A DNA stretch of 64,000 nt, from the NCBI GenBank assembly GCA_016281335.1, contig JAEEIK010000097.1:16736-80735 (forward strand), read 5' to 3'. The position numbers and the translations under genes were made by a program. Shown one piece after another: positions 1-8,476 of this stretch (the first letter of the stretch is position 1; each line of letters opens with the position of its first letter). Under the pieces are notes generated by a model. That model was not told the DNA's origin. It did no database searches and worked only from the letters and a program-made list of their open reading frames with translations. Source of the stretch: Lachnospiraceae bacterium. GTDB taxonomy: Bacteria; Bacillota; Clostridia; Lachnospirales; Lachnospiraceae.

Positions 1-1380
1 AATGTACAGTTCACCGTTAATGTAAGAGTACGTTCTCTGGTATATGCATTTGTAACCAATAACAACCAGACAGAAATAGCCGCAGGCAAGAGCGCAAAGT
101 ACAAATTCACACCGTACTCACATACACAGTATAAGATGTATTTCGAGTATTATTACAATAATTACAGAAGTATCTTTAATAATTACGGTCCCAGCAATAC
201 TTCATTCACCTGGTCGATCAAGGATTATAACGGTAATTCAGATATTGAGATCCCCGGTGTGACCTTAAAGAACGGCAAACTTAAGGTTGCAAAATACGTA
301 GCTGAAGGCACTACTTTCAGTGTAGCTGCAACCGCAGCTGATGAGGGGCATACAGTTGGCTTTGTTCCTGTAAAGGTGACCGGAGGCGGTTCCAACACTA
401 TCACCGTTACCACAGATGCTACCGATCCTGCTTATGACATAAAAGTCAATAAGAAAGGGTCCGTAACGAGCGTTCAGCTTTATATCCGCAATGTCGCTAC
501 AAGCGAAGTAAACGAGAAACAGATCAAACTTAAAGCTGTAGCCAGCAACGGTGCAACGGTCCGCTGGTCCAAGAACAACAGCAATACACGTTGGGAAAGC
601 AATTACGAGGAAGAACCCGGTGTTATCACAATTACGTCTTATTCATACACGGGCAACACAACTTATACGGCTTATGTGAGTGACGGCAGCAAGAAGAAAG
701 CCAAAGTAAAAGTTAATGTCATAATCCCTGTGGCTTCAATGCAGATCACGGCTCCCGACCTCGGAACCTATGCAAATACAGCAAAGGGCGCAGATACACT
801 TGTTCCTGAATCCGGAATAACCCAGACTCTTATGTCTTCAGGCTATTCATCTAACTTTAAGGTAGCTTTCGGCGATGAGTATGGAACCGCCTCAAAGAAA
901 AAGATCAAGTGGGAAGCACAGGCAGGATATATGAACAACGGTGTGTTCACCGAAGATCCTTCGCTGGCAGGTCTGTATAAGTTTAAGAACGGCAAACTCA
1001 AACTTTCCAACGGCTTTACAACGGATACTACTATGAATAAGGGCGTGCTCATAACCGCTACCGCAACAGACGGCACGCAGCTTAAAGCCCAGAAATTCGT
1101 GATAGCATGCAAGAAGACAACGTTCATAAAGCTTTACGGCACAGATAAGGAGAACGGTCTGATCATAGTAGAAACCGACGGAACCGCACTCGAATTCGAG
1201 ATAACGACCAATAATCCCGAAGTTGCATGCCCTGAATATTATGATGCAGGCTTAAGCCCCGACGGAAATATACTGGTTGCATTTGCGGTATATTATCCGA
1301 AGCAGACACCGGGTAATTGGGTGTTCAATATCAAAGCTAAGGACGGCAGCAAGAAATCAATATCATTTAAGAATTACTGA
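1..1380 (+). CDS. Secreted Ig-like domain protein, 5' end cut by window
   Basis: The frame is open from base 1, so the N-terminus lies outside the window; the Met at 136 is internal. The 459 visible residues consist of beta-rich segments of the bacterial Ig-like (BIg2-like) kind: stretches reading as Trp-containing strands followed by NGKLK turns and A-T-A-x-D-G ends recur (around 236-390 and 890-1110). There is no membrane anchor, LPXTG or SLH motif at the C-terminus, which ends in a short basic tail. Inference: extracellular or surface protein, binding partner unknown. It is followed by a strong terminator, so it is the last gene of its transcript. The neighbouring genes downstream also encode secreted proteins. 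Confidence 0.7.
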   Translation, partial: NVQFTVNVRVRSLVYAFVTNNNQTEIAAGKSAKYKFTPYSHTQYKMYFEYYYNNYRSIFNNYGPSNTSFTWSIKDYNGNSDIEIPGVTLKNGKLKVAKYVAEGTTFSVAATAADEGHTVGFVPVKVTGGGSNTITVTTDATDPAYDIKVNKKGSVTSVQLYIRNVATSEVNEKQIKLKAVASNGATVRWSKNNSNTRWESNYEEEPGVITITSYSYTGNTTYTAYVSDGSKKKAKVKVNVIIPVASMQITAPDLGTYANTAKGADTLVPESGITQTLMSSGYSSNFKVAFGDEYGTASKKKIKWEAQAGYMNNGVFTEDPSLAGLYKFKNGKLKLSNGFTTDTTMNKGVLITATATDGTQLKAQKFVIACKKTTFIKLYGTDKENGLIIVETDGTALEFEITTNNPEVACPEYYDAGLSPDGNILVAFAVYYPKQTPGNWVFNIKAKDGSKKSISFKNY

Positions 1381-1393
1381 TGAATTCATTTTT

Positions 1394-1424
1394 AACCCCG
1401 CCTTCAAAAGAAGGCGGGGTTTTA
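1394..1424 (+). terminator. Rho-independent terminator
   Basis: An 11-bp GC-rich stem (1394-1404 with 1411-1421), a six-base loop, and a short T run. It lies 14 bases after the stop codon of the upstream Ig-like protein gene. Confidence 0.9.
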
Positions 1425-1495
1425 CTGTTAAGAAATCTCCGATTTATGCCGAAATAAAAAGATGAAGGTTTATTCTATGATAAACGAGGTGTGTT

Positions 1496-3232
1496 ATGAA
1501 GAATTCCGGTCTTAAAAGGATCCTTGCTTTTTCAATGATGTTTGTCATGTTCATCGGATGTTTTGATATGCCGGTAAAGGCAGAAGAGAGCATATCGGAA
1601 AATGAAGTAATAATGAGCGAAGAGGAAGAGGATATCCTTCCTGACGAGAACTTCACAGAAGTAGACTTTGATGATACATGCATGGAGGAAGAAACAGAAG
1701 AAGAGACTAACGAGGATGTTTTCGAGGAGATCGTTCCCGATGCTGAAGAAGCTATTATTATAGATGAAGCAAGTAAAACAGGCTGTGAAATACAGGAGGT
1801 CGGAAGCAAAAAGAAAGAAGAACCGGAGCCTACGGTATCTTCGATGTCACTTATATCCATACCCAGCAAGCTGATATACAGAAAAGGCGATGATCTGGAT
1901 CTGACAAACGGTAAAATCTATGTAGTATATGATGACGGAACCGAAGCTTATCTTAACATGAAGGCTGCCATGGTCAGCAATTACGATAAGACAAAAGCAG
2001 GGCGACAGATCGTGCACATCAATGCAGGTGATAAGTATGTTCAGTTTGATGTTGATGTTCTCAATGTAGATGCGGGTGATGACAGTAAGTTTGTAATAGG
2101 CGACCAGGGCTTCAGCACGCTGACAAAGGCGCTTAATTGGATAAAGAATAACAGAGACAAGACTACAGATTATGAGATAATAATGTTCTCCAACTGTCTC
2201 TTAAGAGCTCTGCCCACAGTGACAAAAGCAAGATCCATAACCATAACAGCCAATACATATTATATGGAATTCTATGCGGTGGATAAGGACAAAATAACCT
2301 TCGGCTGTGATACCACTTTAAACGATATGACGATCAAGTGTCTCAGCGCTTATGAAGACAAGACTAAATACCGCACAAGAATGAAAATAAAGGCCAAGAA
2401 GAATCTGACTCTTAACAATTGTGATTTCATCTCCTCCGGCCTGACCATAAGCGGCCGAAATAAAAAAAGCGTAGTCATCAATAAGAGCACGGGTATATAT
2501 AAGCTGAAAGGCTTCACTAATACCACAGTTAACGGTGATCTGGAGATAAAATACAGTCTGGATACGAAGCGCCTGGTAATGAATCCGGGAAGCAGGGTAA
2601 TACTTTCGTCATTAGCTAGACTTTCCGTCACCAAACAGCTTACCTGCGAACGCGATTCACAGATAGTTCTCGGAAAGGATTTCAAACCTCTTGAGATCAC
2701 CGGGAATATGGGAGGGACCGTAAAGCTTGTAAGCGACTGGCCGGCCAAAGAAGGCGACCTTATACTTAATCTTAAGTATTCGGATATACTGCCTTATTTT
2801 GACATTGACGGCATTGTGCCTCATGACAATTGCACTTATGAACTGGTAAAAGAGAAGGACGAAGCCCGTCTGTACGGCCATAAGTTCAGCTATGCAGGCA
2901 AAAGCTATACCAACTGGAAATCGGTCATAAAAGCCGTTAATAAAGACGGAAACAAGGAAACTCCTGTCGAGATAAAGCTCCTCGGAGATGTGGATATACG
3001 GGATAAGCTGACGATGCCCAAGGGTAAGAAGATGAGCAGCTTTACCCTGAACGGAAACGGGCACGAGCTGATATTCAGAGAAAATATAAAACTGGTCAAA
3101 GATACGACGTTCAGGAATATAAAGCTAAAAGGCCTGGATGATGAAGACTTCGTGACAAGGTATTATATATATAAAAGAGACCATGAACTTCAGCTTGATA
3201 ATGCCGATCTTGGACTCGGAGTAGTGAAATAG
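1496..3232 (+). CDS. Secreted protein with acidic N-terminus, Ig-like domain and beta-helix-like region
   Basis: 578 residues. The N-terminus has basic residues and a hydrophobic core ending in a VKA-E type signal peptidase I site near residue 30. An earlier FIGC could be read as a weak lipobox, but I favour signal peptidase I. Residues 30-115 are strongly acidic (runs of Glu and Asp). Residues 120-192 resemble a bacterial Ig-like domain (group 3/4 pattern: PSKL-Y-GD-LDL-GK, YDDGT, then a final beta strand). The rest reads as irregular beta strands with NDMTIK, LTLNNC and FTLNGNG turns, as in right-handed beta-helix proteins; I see no catalytic motif. A GAGGTG ribosome binding site precedes ATG 1496. 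The gene is monocistronic between two terminators. Function unknown; probably surface-exposed. Confidence 0.75.
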   Translation: MKNSGLKRILAFSMMFVMFIGCFDMPVKAEESISENEVIMSEEEEDILPDENFTEVDFDDTCMEEETEEETNEDVFEEIVPDAEEAIIIDEASKTGCEIQEVGSKKKEEPEPTVSSMSLISIPSKLIYRKGDDLDLTNGKIYVVYDDGTEAYLNMKAAMVSNYDKTKAGRQIVHINAGDKYVQFDVDVLNVDAGDDSKFVIGDQGFSTLTKALNWIKNNRDKTTDYEIIMFSNCLLRALPTVTKARSITITANTYYMEFYAVDKDKITFGCDTTLNDMTIKCLSAYEDKTKYRTRMKIKAKKNLTLNNCDFISSGLTISGRNKKSVVINKSTGIYKLKGFTNTTVNGDLEIKYSLDTKRLVMNPGSRVILSSLARLSVTKQLTCERDSQIVLGKDFKPLEITGNMGGTVKLVSDWPAKEGDLILNLKYSDILPYFDIDGIVPHDNCTYELVKEKDEARLYGHKFSYAGKSYTNWKSVIKAVNKDGNKETPVEIKLLGDVDIRDKLTMPKGKKMSSFTLNGNGHELIFRENIKLVKDTTFRNIKLKGLDDEDFVTRYYIYKRDHELQLDNADLGLGVVK

Positions 3233-3255
3233 TTATATTGTATTGGTAAAAATGC

Positions 3256-3287
3256 ACCGCGATCTGCCGAGATCGCGGTATTTTTTT
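3256..3287 (+). terminator. Rho-independent terminator
   Basis: A perfect 10-bp stem (3256-3265 with 3270-3279), four-base loop GCCG, then seven T residues. It ends the transcript of the acidic secreted protein at 1496-3232. Confidence 0.93.
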
Positions 3288-3311
3288 GGCAGGCGTGAAG
3301 CAAAATATGCC

Positions 3312-3340
3312 TTGTTTAGCAAATATTAAAATGTTATGAT
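3312..3340 (+). promoter_or_regulatory. Putative sigma-A promoter
   Basis: TTGTTT at 3312-3317 and TATGAT at 3335-3340 with a 17-base spacer, downstream of a terminator and 61 bases before the start codon at 3402. It probably drives the secreted protein at 3402-4469. Confidence 0.55.
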
Positions 3341-3401
3341 ACAATAGATTGTATAGGCGCAGCGAGGAGAGCTGCTTTTAAAAGAAAAGGAGAGAAGGAA
3401 A

Positions 3402-4469
3402 ATGAAAAAGAGAGTACTGGCTTTAATGATGTCAGCAGTAATGCTCCTTAGCGAGACATTACCTGTAATGGCAACAGAAGACACAGTCGTTGTATCGGAA
3501 GACGAAGCTGTTATCGAAGAAGTTGCTGATGCGGAAGCTGACGAGGAAATCGAAGATGTTGTATTTGATTCCGAGATCGTAGTAGAGGATCTTCCTGCTG
3601 CAGTTGACGAGACAGCTGACGCAGAGCTGGCTGCAGAAGCAGCAACCGAACTTATCGACGGTCTTGAAGTAGTTGATAAGCAGGTTGAGATCAACGAAGA
3701 AGCAGGTTTGGAAATAGTTACGCTTACTGCAAAGATCTCTCCCGATGCAGCAACAGTTGCAGATGCCGGAACTTACTGGCAGCTCGGTGGCGAGAGCACA
3801 CTGAACATTGCAGGCGGCGCATTTATGGCAAATGGCAAGTCATACGATCTGAATACTAACGTTATGTATTACAGCATTGTCAATTACCGTGCAAGAAACA
3901 TCAAACCTGTTGATGACCTGAAGGCAGAAGTTGTAAAGAGCGGAATCTATGATCTGGCTAAGGATCTTACTGTTACAGGCGCTTTCAATCCTGAGGTGAT
4001 CAAATGGAAATTCAGCGCTAAAAAGGCTAAAAATGCAGGTGCTGCAGCTGCTTCCTTTACCGTAAAGGCATCCGTTGATAAGAATATAGCAAAGTCACTG
4101 GGCATTACAGGCAAATCACTTAAGACGCTTAAGAAGGCTGCAAAGCAGCTCAGCAAGGTTGCCAAGAAGACAAAGGCTTTATTCACTATAAATCCCGCTA
4201 ACCTGCAGGCACTGAACGCTTTCGGTGATGTATATATCAGCATAACCATGTATTACAATCTTTTCACCAGAGCTTTTGTTAAATGGGGCAAATTTGCATT
4301 CCGTGTAAGACTTGAAGAAAATGCTCCTACAGACAAGACTAAATGGAAAAAGCTTCCCGCAAAGGATTTCAAGAAGAAGATAGTCAAAGCAGGAAACGGC
4401 TGCAACATAACCATCACCCCCAAGAATAAGAACCTGGTCGGTGATGCTTATACCTATGAATTGAGATAA
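3402..4469 (+). CDS. Secreted protein with acidic N-terminus and shared basic C-terminal module
   Basis: 355 residues. A signal peptide (MKKR start, hydrophobic core, PVMA-T cleavage near residue 25) is followed by a very acidic, low-complexity stretch to about residue 80. The C-terminal half (about 143-355) is basic and lysine-rich. It aligns by eye with the C-terminus of the next gene's cysteine protease: both have YRAR-(N/K)-I-(K/N)-P, FTVKA, GK-LK-LKKA, an I-(N/T)-P turn, and a closing W-KKL-K-D block followed by P-KN--G. The same module, more diverged, ends the leucine-rich-repeat protein at 35191-38814. I recognise no named family. The start is supported by AGGAGAG just upstream. Inference: the module may mediate surface attachment or partner binding; no sortase or SLH motif is present. 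Confidence 0.75.
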   Translation: MKKRVLALMMSAVMLLSETLPVMATEDTVVVSEDEAVIEEVADAEADEEIEDVVFDSEIVVEDLPAAVDETADAELAAEAATELIDGLEVVDKQVEINEEAGLEIVTLTAKISPDAATVADAGTYWQLGGESTLNIAGGAFMANGKSYDLNTNVMYYSIVNYRARNIKPVDDLKAEVVKSGIYDLAKDLTVTGAFNPEVIKWKFSAKKAKNAGAAAASFTVKASVDKNIAKSLGITGKSLKTLKKAAKQLSKVAKKTKALFTINPANLQALNAFGDVYISITMYYNLFTRAFVKWGKFAFRVRLEENAPTDKTKWKKLPAKDFKKKIVKAGNGCNITITPKNKNLVGDAYTYELR

Positions 4470-4480
4470 TATGAAACATA

Positions 4481-4519
4481 AAGTAAGCGGCAATTTAATT
4501 GTCGCTTACTTTTAACTTT
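4481..4519 (+). terminator. Rho-independent terminator
   Basis: A 14-bp stem (4481-4494 with 4498-4511, one G-U pair), three-base loop and T-rich tail. It separates two secreted-protein genes; the ribosome binding site of the next gene follows directly. Confidence 0.85.
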
Positions 4520-4538
4520 TTAAAGAAGGAGAACGAAA

Positions 4539-7301
4539 GTGAAAGCGAAACTGATCAGAAACAGACTGACAGCCCTCATTATGTCATTTATCATGATGAC
4601 CGGTCAGGTAATGCCTGTAATGGCTTCCGGTGATAATGATGAAACCGTTGCTGTCGCAACAGAGCAGGGTGAAAACGAAGAAGAAACTTCTGAAGCAAAA
4701 GAAGTCATTGAGATGCCTGCCGAGCTTTTCAATATCGGCGTTGACGGCGAGGAAGAGATCGGGACTCTTAATAATGCAGCAGATGATGCTCTCGCTATCT
4801 ATGATATAGCTGAAGAAGCAGATGCAGATGAGATAGTCGGCGAGGATGAGGAAGATGCCGGAGATGTTAACGCAGATCCCAGGCTTGGTGGTCTGCCTGT
4901 AGGCAATCCCGACCTGAAACCCAGCACAGTAGACCAGAGCATATCCTATAAGACGATAATGGAAAAGGTTGTAGACGGCGCAGAGTTTGCTTCCATTGCT
5001 ACTGAAGTAAAACCCGGCGGAGCAGAAGCAACCGATGCCGCTTTCCCTTTTTCAAGTAACGAGTCTGCAAAAATCACAGCATATTTTGACGAGAATTTCC
5101 CCGTTGCCCGTGACCAGAACCCTTACGGTACCTGCTGGGCTCATTCCACACTTGCAGCAAACGAATTCAATATGATAAAGCACAGCAAAGCTGCCAAGAC
5201 AGTTGATACTTCAGAACTTGCGCTTGCATACTGGACTTCATATCAGGGAACTGCAGGTCCTGCAGGCGATAACGGCAGTACTGTTAAGCGCAAATATGCA
5301 AAGAGCAAGCAGAACAACTTCCTTGATTCAGGCGGAAACTCCATAACTGCAGCCATGACTCTGTTCCAGCAGAGAGGTATCACGGCCGAAGCCGATGTCC
5401 CTTACTCTGACTGCGCAAAGGTTTATGAAAGCGAAAAGATCGACAGCGCTCTTGAAAGAAAAGATGCTTATTATGTATTGAATTATCGCGAATATGATCT
5501 TGATAACAACCCGAAACTTGTAAAAGAGGGTATAATTGAAAATGGCGGACTTTCTGTGGCATTCTGCTGGGCTGAAGAAGCCTATAATGCAACTTACAAT
5601 TCATTCTACATGGATAAGGAAGTCAACATAAATCACTTTGTAACACTGGTTGGCTGGGATGATAATTTCTCCAAGAGCAATTTTTCCGGCGCTTATGGCG
5701 GCAAGCCCTCCAATAACGGTGCATGGCTCGCAAGAAACAGCTGGAATCAGGACAGCAGTAAGGCTCAGATGGATTATACAGAGTACTTCTGGATATCTTA
5801 CGAAGACATGTCTATCTGCAATGTTGCCGGCTTTGATGCAGTACCTGCAAGCGAGTACGAATATGATAATGCATATTATTATGATACCCAGGTATACAAT
5901 CCCCAGTATTATAATTCATCTACTGCCGCTAACGTTTACAAAGTAAGCGTATGCGATGGCGGAGAGATACTTTCCGCTGTAAGTTTCAACCTTTTTGATG
6001 TCAAGTCCACCGGTACCGATTATACTATCGAAGTATACAGAAATATTCCCGATGGCAGCGATCCTTCCGCCGGAACCAAGGTGGATTCGATGACTACCAC
6101 CGGCACAATATACATGAGCGGTACCTACACCATACCTCTTAAAGATGAAGTAAGACTTGATGCCGGTGAAAACTTCGCCGTAGTCGTAACACGTAACGAC
6201 AACAAGACTGTTTCCGTAGCTACTGACTTCAACTGGAACGGCTGGAATCTTGTTTCCGATATGAAAGCGCAGGCAGGTCAGTCATTCCTTAAATCCGGTT
6301 CAGCATGGAAAGACACAGTAAATGACGGTAACTTTGTAATTCATGCGCTGACAAAGAACGGCGGCGCTTATGTAAAGATCAGTCCCAGAAGCGCGCAGAT
6401 CCCCGAAGAAGGAGAGGTTACCTTAAGCGCAGAAGCTTTTGACGAGAGCAATAACAAGGTAGCAGGAGCTACTTTCACCTGGGCAAGCGACAATACCGCA
6501 GTTGCTACGGTTGCAAACGGTGTTGTAAAGGCTGTAAGCATAGGTAAAGCTACTATTACTGCAACATATAATGGTCTGACAGGAAAATGCCAGGTAACCG
6601 TAGGCGATGACGGAACCACATCTTCAACCGTCAATTACGGAACCACTAATGTTAACGGCGTGGAAATGCCGCTGACAGCAAATATCAGATATAAGAACAC
6701 CATCAGCTACAGAGCCAGAAAGATCAACCCCAAGAATGATCTTCTTGCAGATGTTACCAGCAGCAGTCTGATCGATATTGCAAAATCTCTTTCTGCAATG
6801 CCCGGAAGCGTGACAAAAGACGTGATCAGCTGGAAATATACCGCCAAGAAGAACAAGAATGCAAACAGCGGTTCATATTTCACCGTAAAGGCTGTCGTAG
6901 CAGGCAAAGCCATTACAAACAGCCAGGGCATAAGCGGCAAGAACCTTAAGGCCCTCAAGAAAGCTGTTTCAGCATTCAACAAGAATGCAAAGAAAACAGA
7001 AAACAGGATTTATTTCAACATTACTCCCGTGAATGCCTGGGAACTTGCCAACAACGGAAATATGATACCTATCGTAACAGTTAACAGATTTACCGGCGCA
7101 TTCGTTAAAATGTCGCATATACGCGTTTGGCTGGAAGATACGCCTGCGCCTTCGACCTCAAATAACGGCTGGAAGAACTGGAAAAAACTGTCAAAGAAGG
7201 ATATCAAGGTAAAGAAGAGGGCAGGCACCAGAAGGACCTATGATATTATACCCAGTCAGAAGAATGTGATCGGTCCTAATTTCTGGTACAGTTGGGAATA
7301 A
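4539..7301 (+). CDS. Secreted papain-family (C1A) cysteine protease with Ig-like domain
   Basis: 920 residues, GTG start preceded by AAGGAG. Signal peptide with a PVMA-S cleavage site near residue 30, then an acidic segment (about 35-110) that may act as a propeptide. The protease domain follows: oxyanion Gln193 and nucleophile Cys199 in QNPYGTCWAHS, His366 in INHFVTLVGW, Asn400 in ARNSW, the standard C1A set. Residues 440-600 resemble the lectin-like domain often attached to clostridial C1 proteases, and 605-690 form a BIg2 domain. The C-terminal 210 residues carry the basic module also found in the previous protein. Likely an extracellular protein- or peptide-degrading enzyme. I see no terminator after it: the rplU promoter begins six bases past the stop, so read-through into rplU is possible. 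Confidence 0.9.
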   Translation: MKAKLIRNRLTALIMSFIMMTGQVMPVMASGDNDETVAVATEQGENEEETSEAKEVIEMPAELFNIGVDGEEEIGTLNNAADDALAIYDIAEEADADEIVGEDEEDAGDVNADPRLGGLPVGNPDLKPSTVDQSISYKTIMEKVVDGAEFASIATEVKPGGAEATDAAFPFSSNESAKITAYFDENFPVARDQNPYGTCWAHSTLAANEFNMIKHSKAAKTVDTSELALAYWTSYQGTAGPAGDNGSTVKRKYAKSKQNNFLDSGGNSITAAMTLFQQRGITAEADVPYSDCAKVYESEKIDSALERKDAYYVLNYREYDLDNNPKLVKEGIIENGGLSVAFCWAEEAYNATYNSFYMDKEVNINHFVTLVGWDDNFSKSNFSGAYGGKPSNNGAWLARNSWNQDSSKAQMDYTEYFWISYEDMSICNVAGFDAVPASEYEYDNAYYYDTQVYNPQYYNSSTAANVYKVSVCDGGEILSAVSFNLFDVKSTGTDYTIEVYRNIPDGSDPSAGTKVDSMTTTGTIYMSGTYTIPLKDEVRLDAGENFAVVVTRNDNKTVSVATDFNWNGWNLVSDMKAQAGQSFLKSGSAWKDTVNDGNFVIHALTKNGGAYVKISPRSAQIPEEGEVTLSAEAFDESNNKVAGATFTWASDNTAVATVANGVVKAVSIGKATITATYNGLTGKCQVTVGDDGTTSSTVNYGTTNVNGVEMPLTANIRYKNTISYRARKINPKNDLLADVTSSSLIDIAKSLSAMPGSVTKDVISWKYTAKKNKNANSGSYFTVKAVVAGKAITNSQGISGKNLKALKKAVSAFNKNAKKTENRIYFNITPVNAWELANNGNMIPIVTVNRFTGAFVKMSHIRVWLEDTPAPSTSNNGWKNWKKLSKKDIKVKKRAGTRRTYDIIPSQKNVIGPNFWYSWE

Positions 7302-7306
7302 AATGC

Positions 7307-7336
7307 TTGACATAATGCCATAATGAGTGGTAATAT
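7307..7336 (+). promoter_or_regulatory. Sigma-A promoter of the rplU operon
   Basis: Consensus TTGACA at 7307-7312 and TAATAT at 7331-7336 with an 18-base spacer, placed directly before the structured L21 leader. Confidence 0.75.
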
Positions 7337-7339
7337 ATC

Positions 7340-7412
7340 ACGGTATGCCGCACGGCGAGGTATAAGTGGCTATAAAGCCCACCACAGGCCGGCGAGAAAT
7401 GTAATAAGGAGG
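7340..7412 (+). promoter_or_regulatory. Ribosomal protein L21 leader (cis-regulatory RNA)
   Basis: Between promoter and rplU lies a G+C-rich structured stretch with the pattern of the Firmicutes L21 leader: GCCGCACGGCGAGG near the 5' end, a central AAGTGG-CTATAAAG-CCCACC hairpin, and GGCCGGCGAG before the ribosome binding site. Known role of the family: autoregulation of the L21/L27 operon. The match is by memory of the conserved blocks; a covariance-model search (Rfam L21_leader) would settle it. Confidence 0.75.
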
Positions 7413-7419
7413 TGCTGAT

Positions 7420-7722
7420 ATGTACGCTATTATTGCAACAGGCGGAAAGCAGTATAAGGTTAGCGAAGGCGATATCATCAAGGTTGAGAAGATCGCAGGC
7501 GAAGCCGGAGATACTGTAGAATTTGACAACGTGCTTGCTGTATCCGATAAGGATCTCAAAGTAGGCGCTGATGTTAAGAACGCAACTGTATCTGCAACAG
7601 TAATGCAGCAGGGCAGAGGCAAAAAGGTTACCGTCTATAAGTACAAGCCGAAGAGTGGTTATCATAAGAAGAATGGCCACAGACAGGCTTACACACAGGT
7701 ACGTATAGAGAAGATCAAGTAA
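7420..7722 (+). CDS. rplU: 50S ribosomal protein L21
   Basis: 100 residues, normal length for bL21. It starts [14 protein letters not shown] and contains the family signature near the C-terminus ([15 protein letters not shown] followed by T-V-I-I). Binds 23S rRNA in the large subunit. AAGGAGG precedes the ATG. First gene of the rplU-prp-rpmA-(obg) operon and the presumed target of the L21 leader upstream. Confidence 0.98.
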   Translation: MYAIIATGGKQYKVSEGDIIKVEKIAGEAGDTVEFDNVLAVSDKDLKVGADVKNATVSATVMQQGRGKKVTVYKYKPKSGYHKKNGHRQAYTQVRIEKIK

Positions 7723-7730
7723 GACGACTA

Positions 7731-8069
7731 ATGATCAGTATAGAGATATTCCGGGATAAAGAGCAAAATATCACGGGGCTTTGCAGCAGAGGACATGCAG
7801 AGTATAGCAGCAACGGAGACGATGTGGTATGTGCCGCCGTATCCATGCTGGTGATCAACAGCTTGAACGCCATAGAGAAATTCAGCAGCACCAAAGCAGT
7901 ACTGCTTGATGAAGATCAGGAAGAAGGCATAATAAACGTTAAGTTTGAAGACATACCTGATGAAAAGGCTCAGCTGATACTCGATACCATGCTGCTTGGA
8001 CTGAATGACGTGATTAAGAATTACGGAAAAAAATATCTCAGACTGAGCGATACCATAGGAAGGAGATGA
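7731..8069 (+). CDS. prp: Ribosomal-processing cysteine protease Prp
   Basis: 112 residues. Prp removes the N-terminal extension of L27 in Firmicutes. The catalytic pair is visible in the family motif: His22 in RGHAEYS and Cys34 in [10 protein letters not shown], the same spacing as in characterised Prp. It lies between rplU and rpmA, the usual place. Its stop at 8067-8069 overlaps the region of the rpmA ribosome binding site, suggesting translational coupling. The presence of an extended L27 immediately downstream supports the assignment. Confidence 0.96.
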   Translation: MISIEIFRDKEQNITGLCSRGHAEYSSNGDDVVCAAVSMLVINSLNAIEKFSSTKAVLLDEDQEEGIINVKFEDIPDEKAQLILDTMLLGLNDVIKNYGKKYLRLSDTIGRR

Positions 8070-8074
8070 AGACC

Positions 8075-8359
8075 ATGATAAGCTTAAATCTTCAGTTCTT
8101 TGCGCATAAGAAAGGAGCAGGTTCCACCAAGAACGGACGTGACTCCGAGTCCAAGAGACTTGGCGCAAAGAGAGCGGACGGACAGTTCGTTAAAGCGGGG
8201 AATATCTTATACAGACAGCGCGGCACCAGGATCCATCCCGGTGTTAACGTAGGCAGAGGCAGGGATGACACCCTTTTCGCTACGGTAGACGGCGTTTTAC
8301 GTTTCGAGAGACTCGGCCGTGACAGGAAGCGCGCTTCGGTATATCCTGTAGAGCAGTAA
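8075..8359 (+). CDS. rpmA: 50S ribosomal protein L27 with Prp-cleavable N-terminus
   Basis: 94 residues from ATG 8075. This start is chosen because AAGGAG at 8060-8065 is nine bases upstream of it, whereas the in-frame ATG at 8066 directly abuts that site and could not be used with it. The protein begins [21 protein letters not shown]: a nine-residue extension before the conserved Ala-x-Lys-Lys-Gly start of mature L27, the known substrate pattern for Prp. Conserved L27 blocks ([35 protein letters not shown]) are complete. Confidence 0.97.
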   Translation: MISLNLQFFAHKKGAGSTKNGRDSESKRLGAKRADGQFVKAGNILYRQRGTRIHPGVNVGRGRDDTLFATVDGVLRFERLGRDRKRASVYPVEQ

Positions 8360-8376
8360 TTTGTAGGATCAGATTT

Positions 8377-8407
8377 ATCCCCGGTATATTTACCGGGGAT
8401 TATTTTT
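8377..8407 (+). terminator. Terminator between rpmA and obg
   Basis: A perfect 10-bp stem (8377-8386 with 8391-8400), four-base loop TATT, then TATTTTT. It lies inside what is otherwise one gene cluster, so obg may depend on read-through or on an internal promoter I cannot identify. Confidence 0.85.
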
Positions 8408-8460
8408 GCCCCTCATCCGTCAGGCTTTGCCTGACACCTTCTCCCCGAAGGGGAGAAGGC
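8408..8460. repeat. Dispersed two-hairpin repeat, copy 1
   Basis: CCCCTCATCCGTCA, a small hairpin (GTCAGGC / GCCTGAC), CACC or equivalent, then a second perfect hairpin (CCTTCTCCCC / GGGGAGAAGG). Related copies are at 11106-11155 and 63213-63266. The outer blocks and the second stem are nearly the same in all three, while the first stem differs in sequence but stays paired. It lies between the rpmA terminator and the obg ribosome binding site. Confidence 0.85.
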
Positions 8461-8476
8461 TAATGGAGATACATGT

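Noticed and set aside
8066..8077. Earlier ATG for rpmA
   Set aside because: It abuts the AAGGAG site at 8060-8065; ATG 8075 has correct spacing and gives the standard LNLQFF extension.
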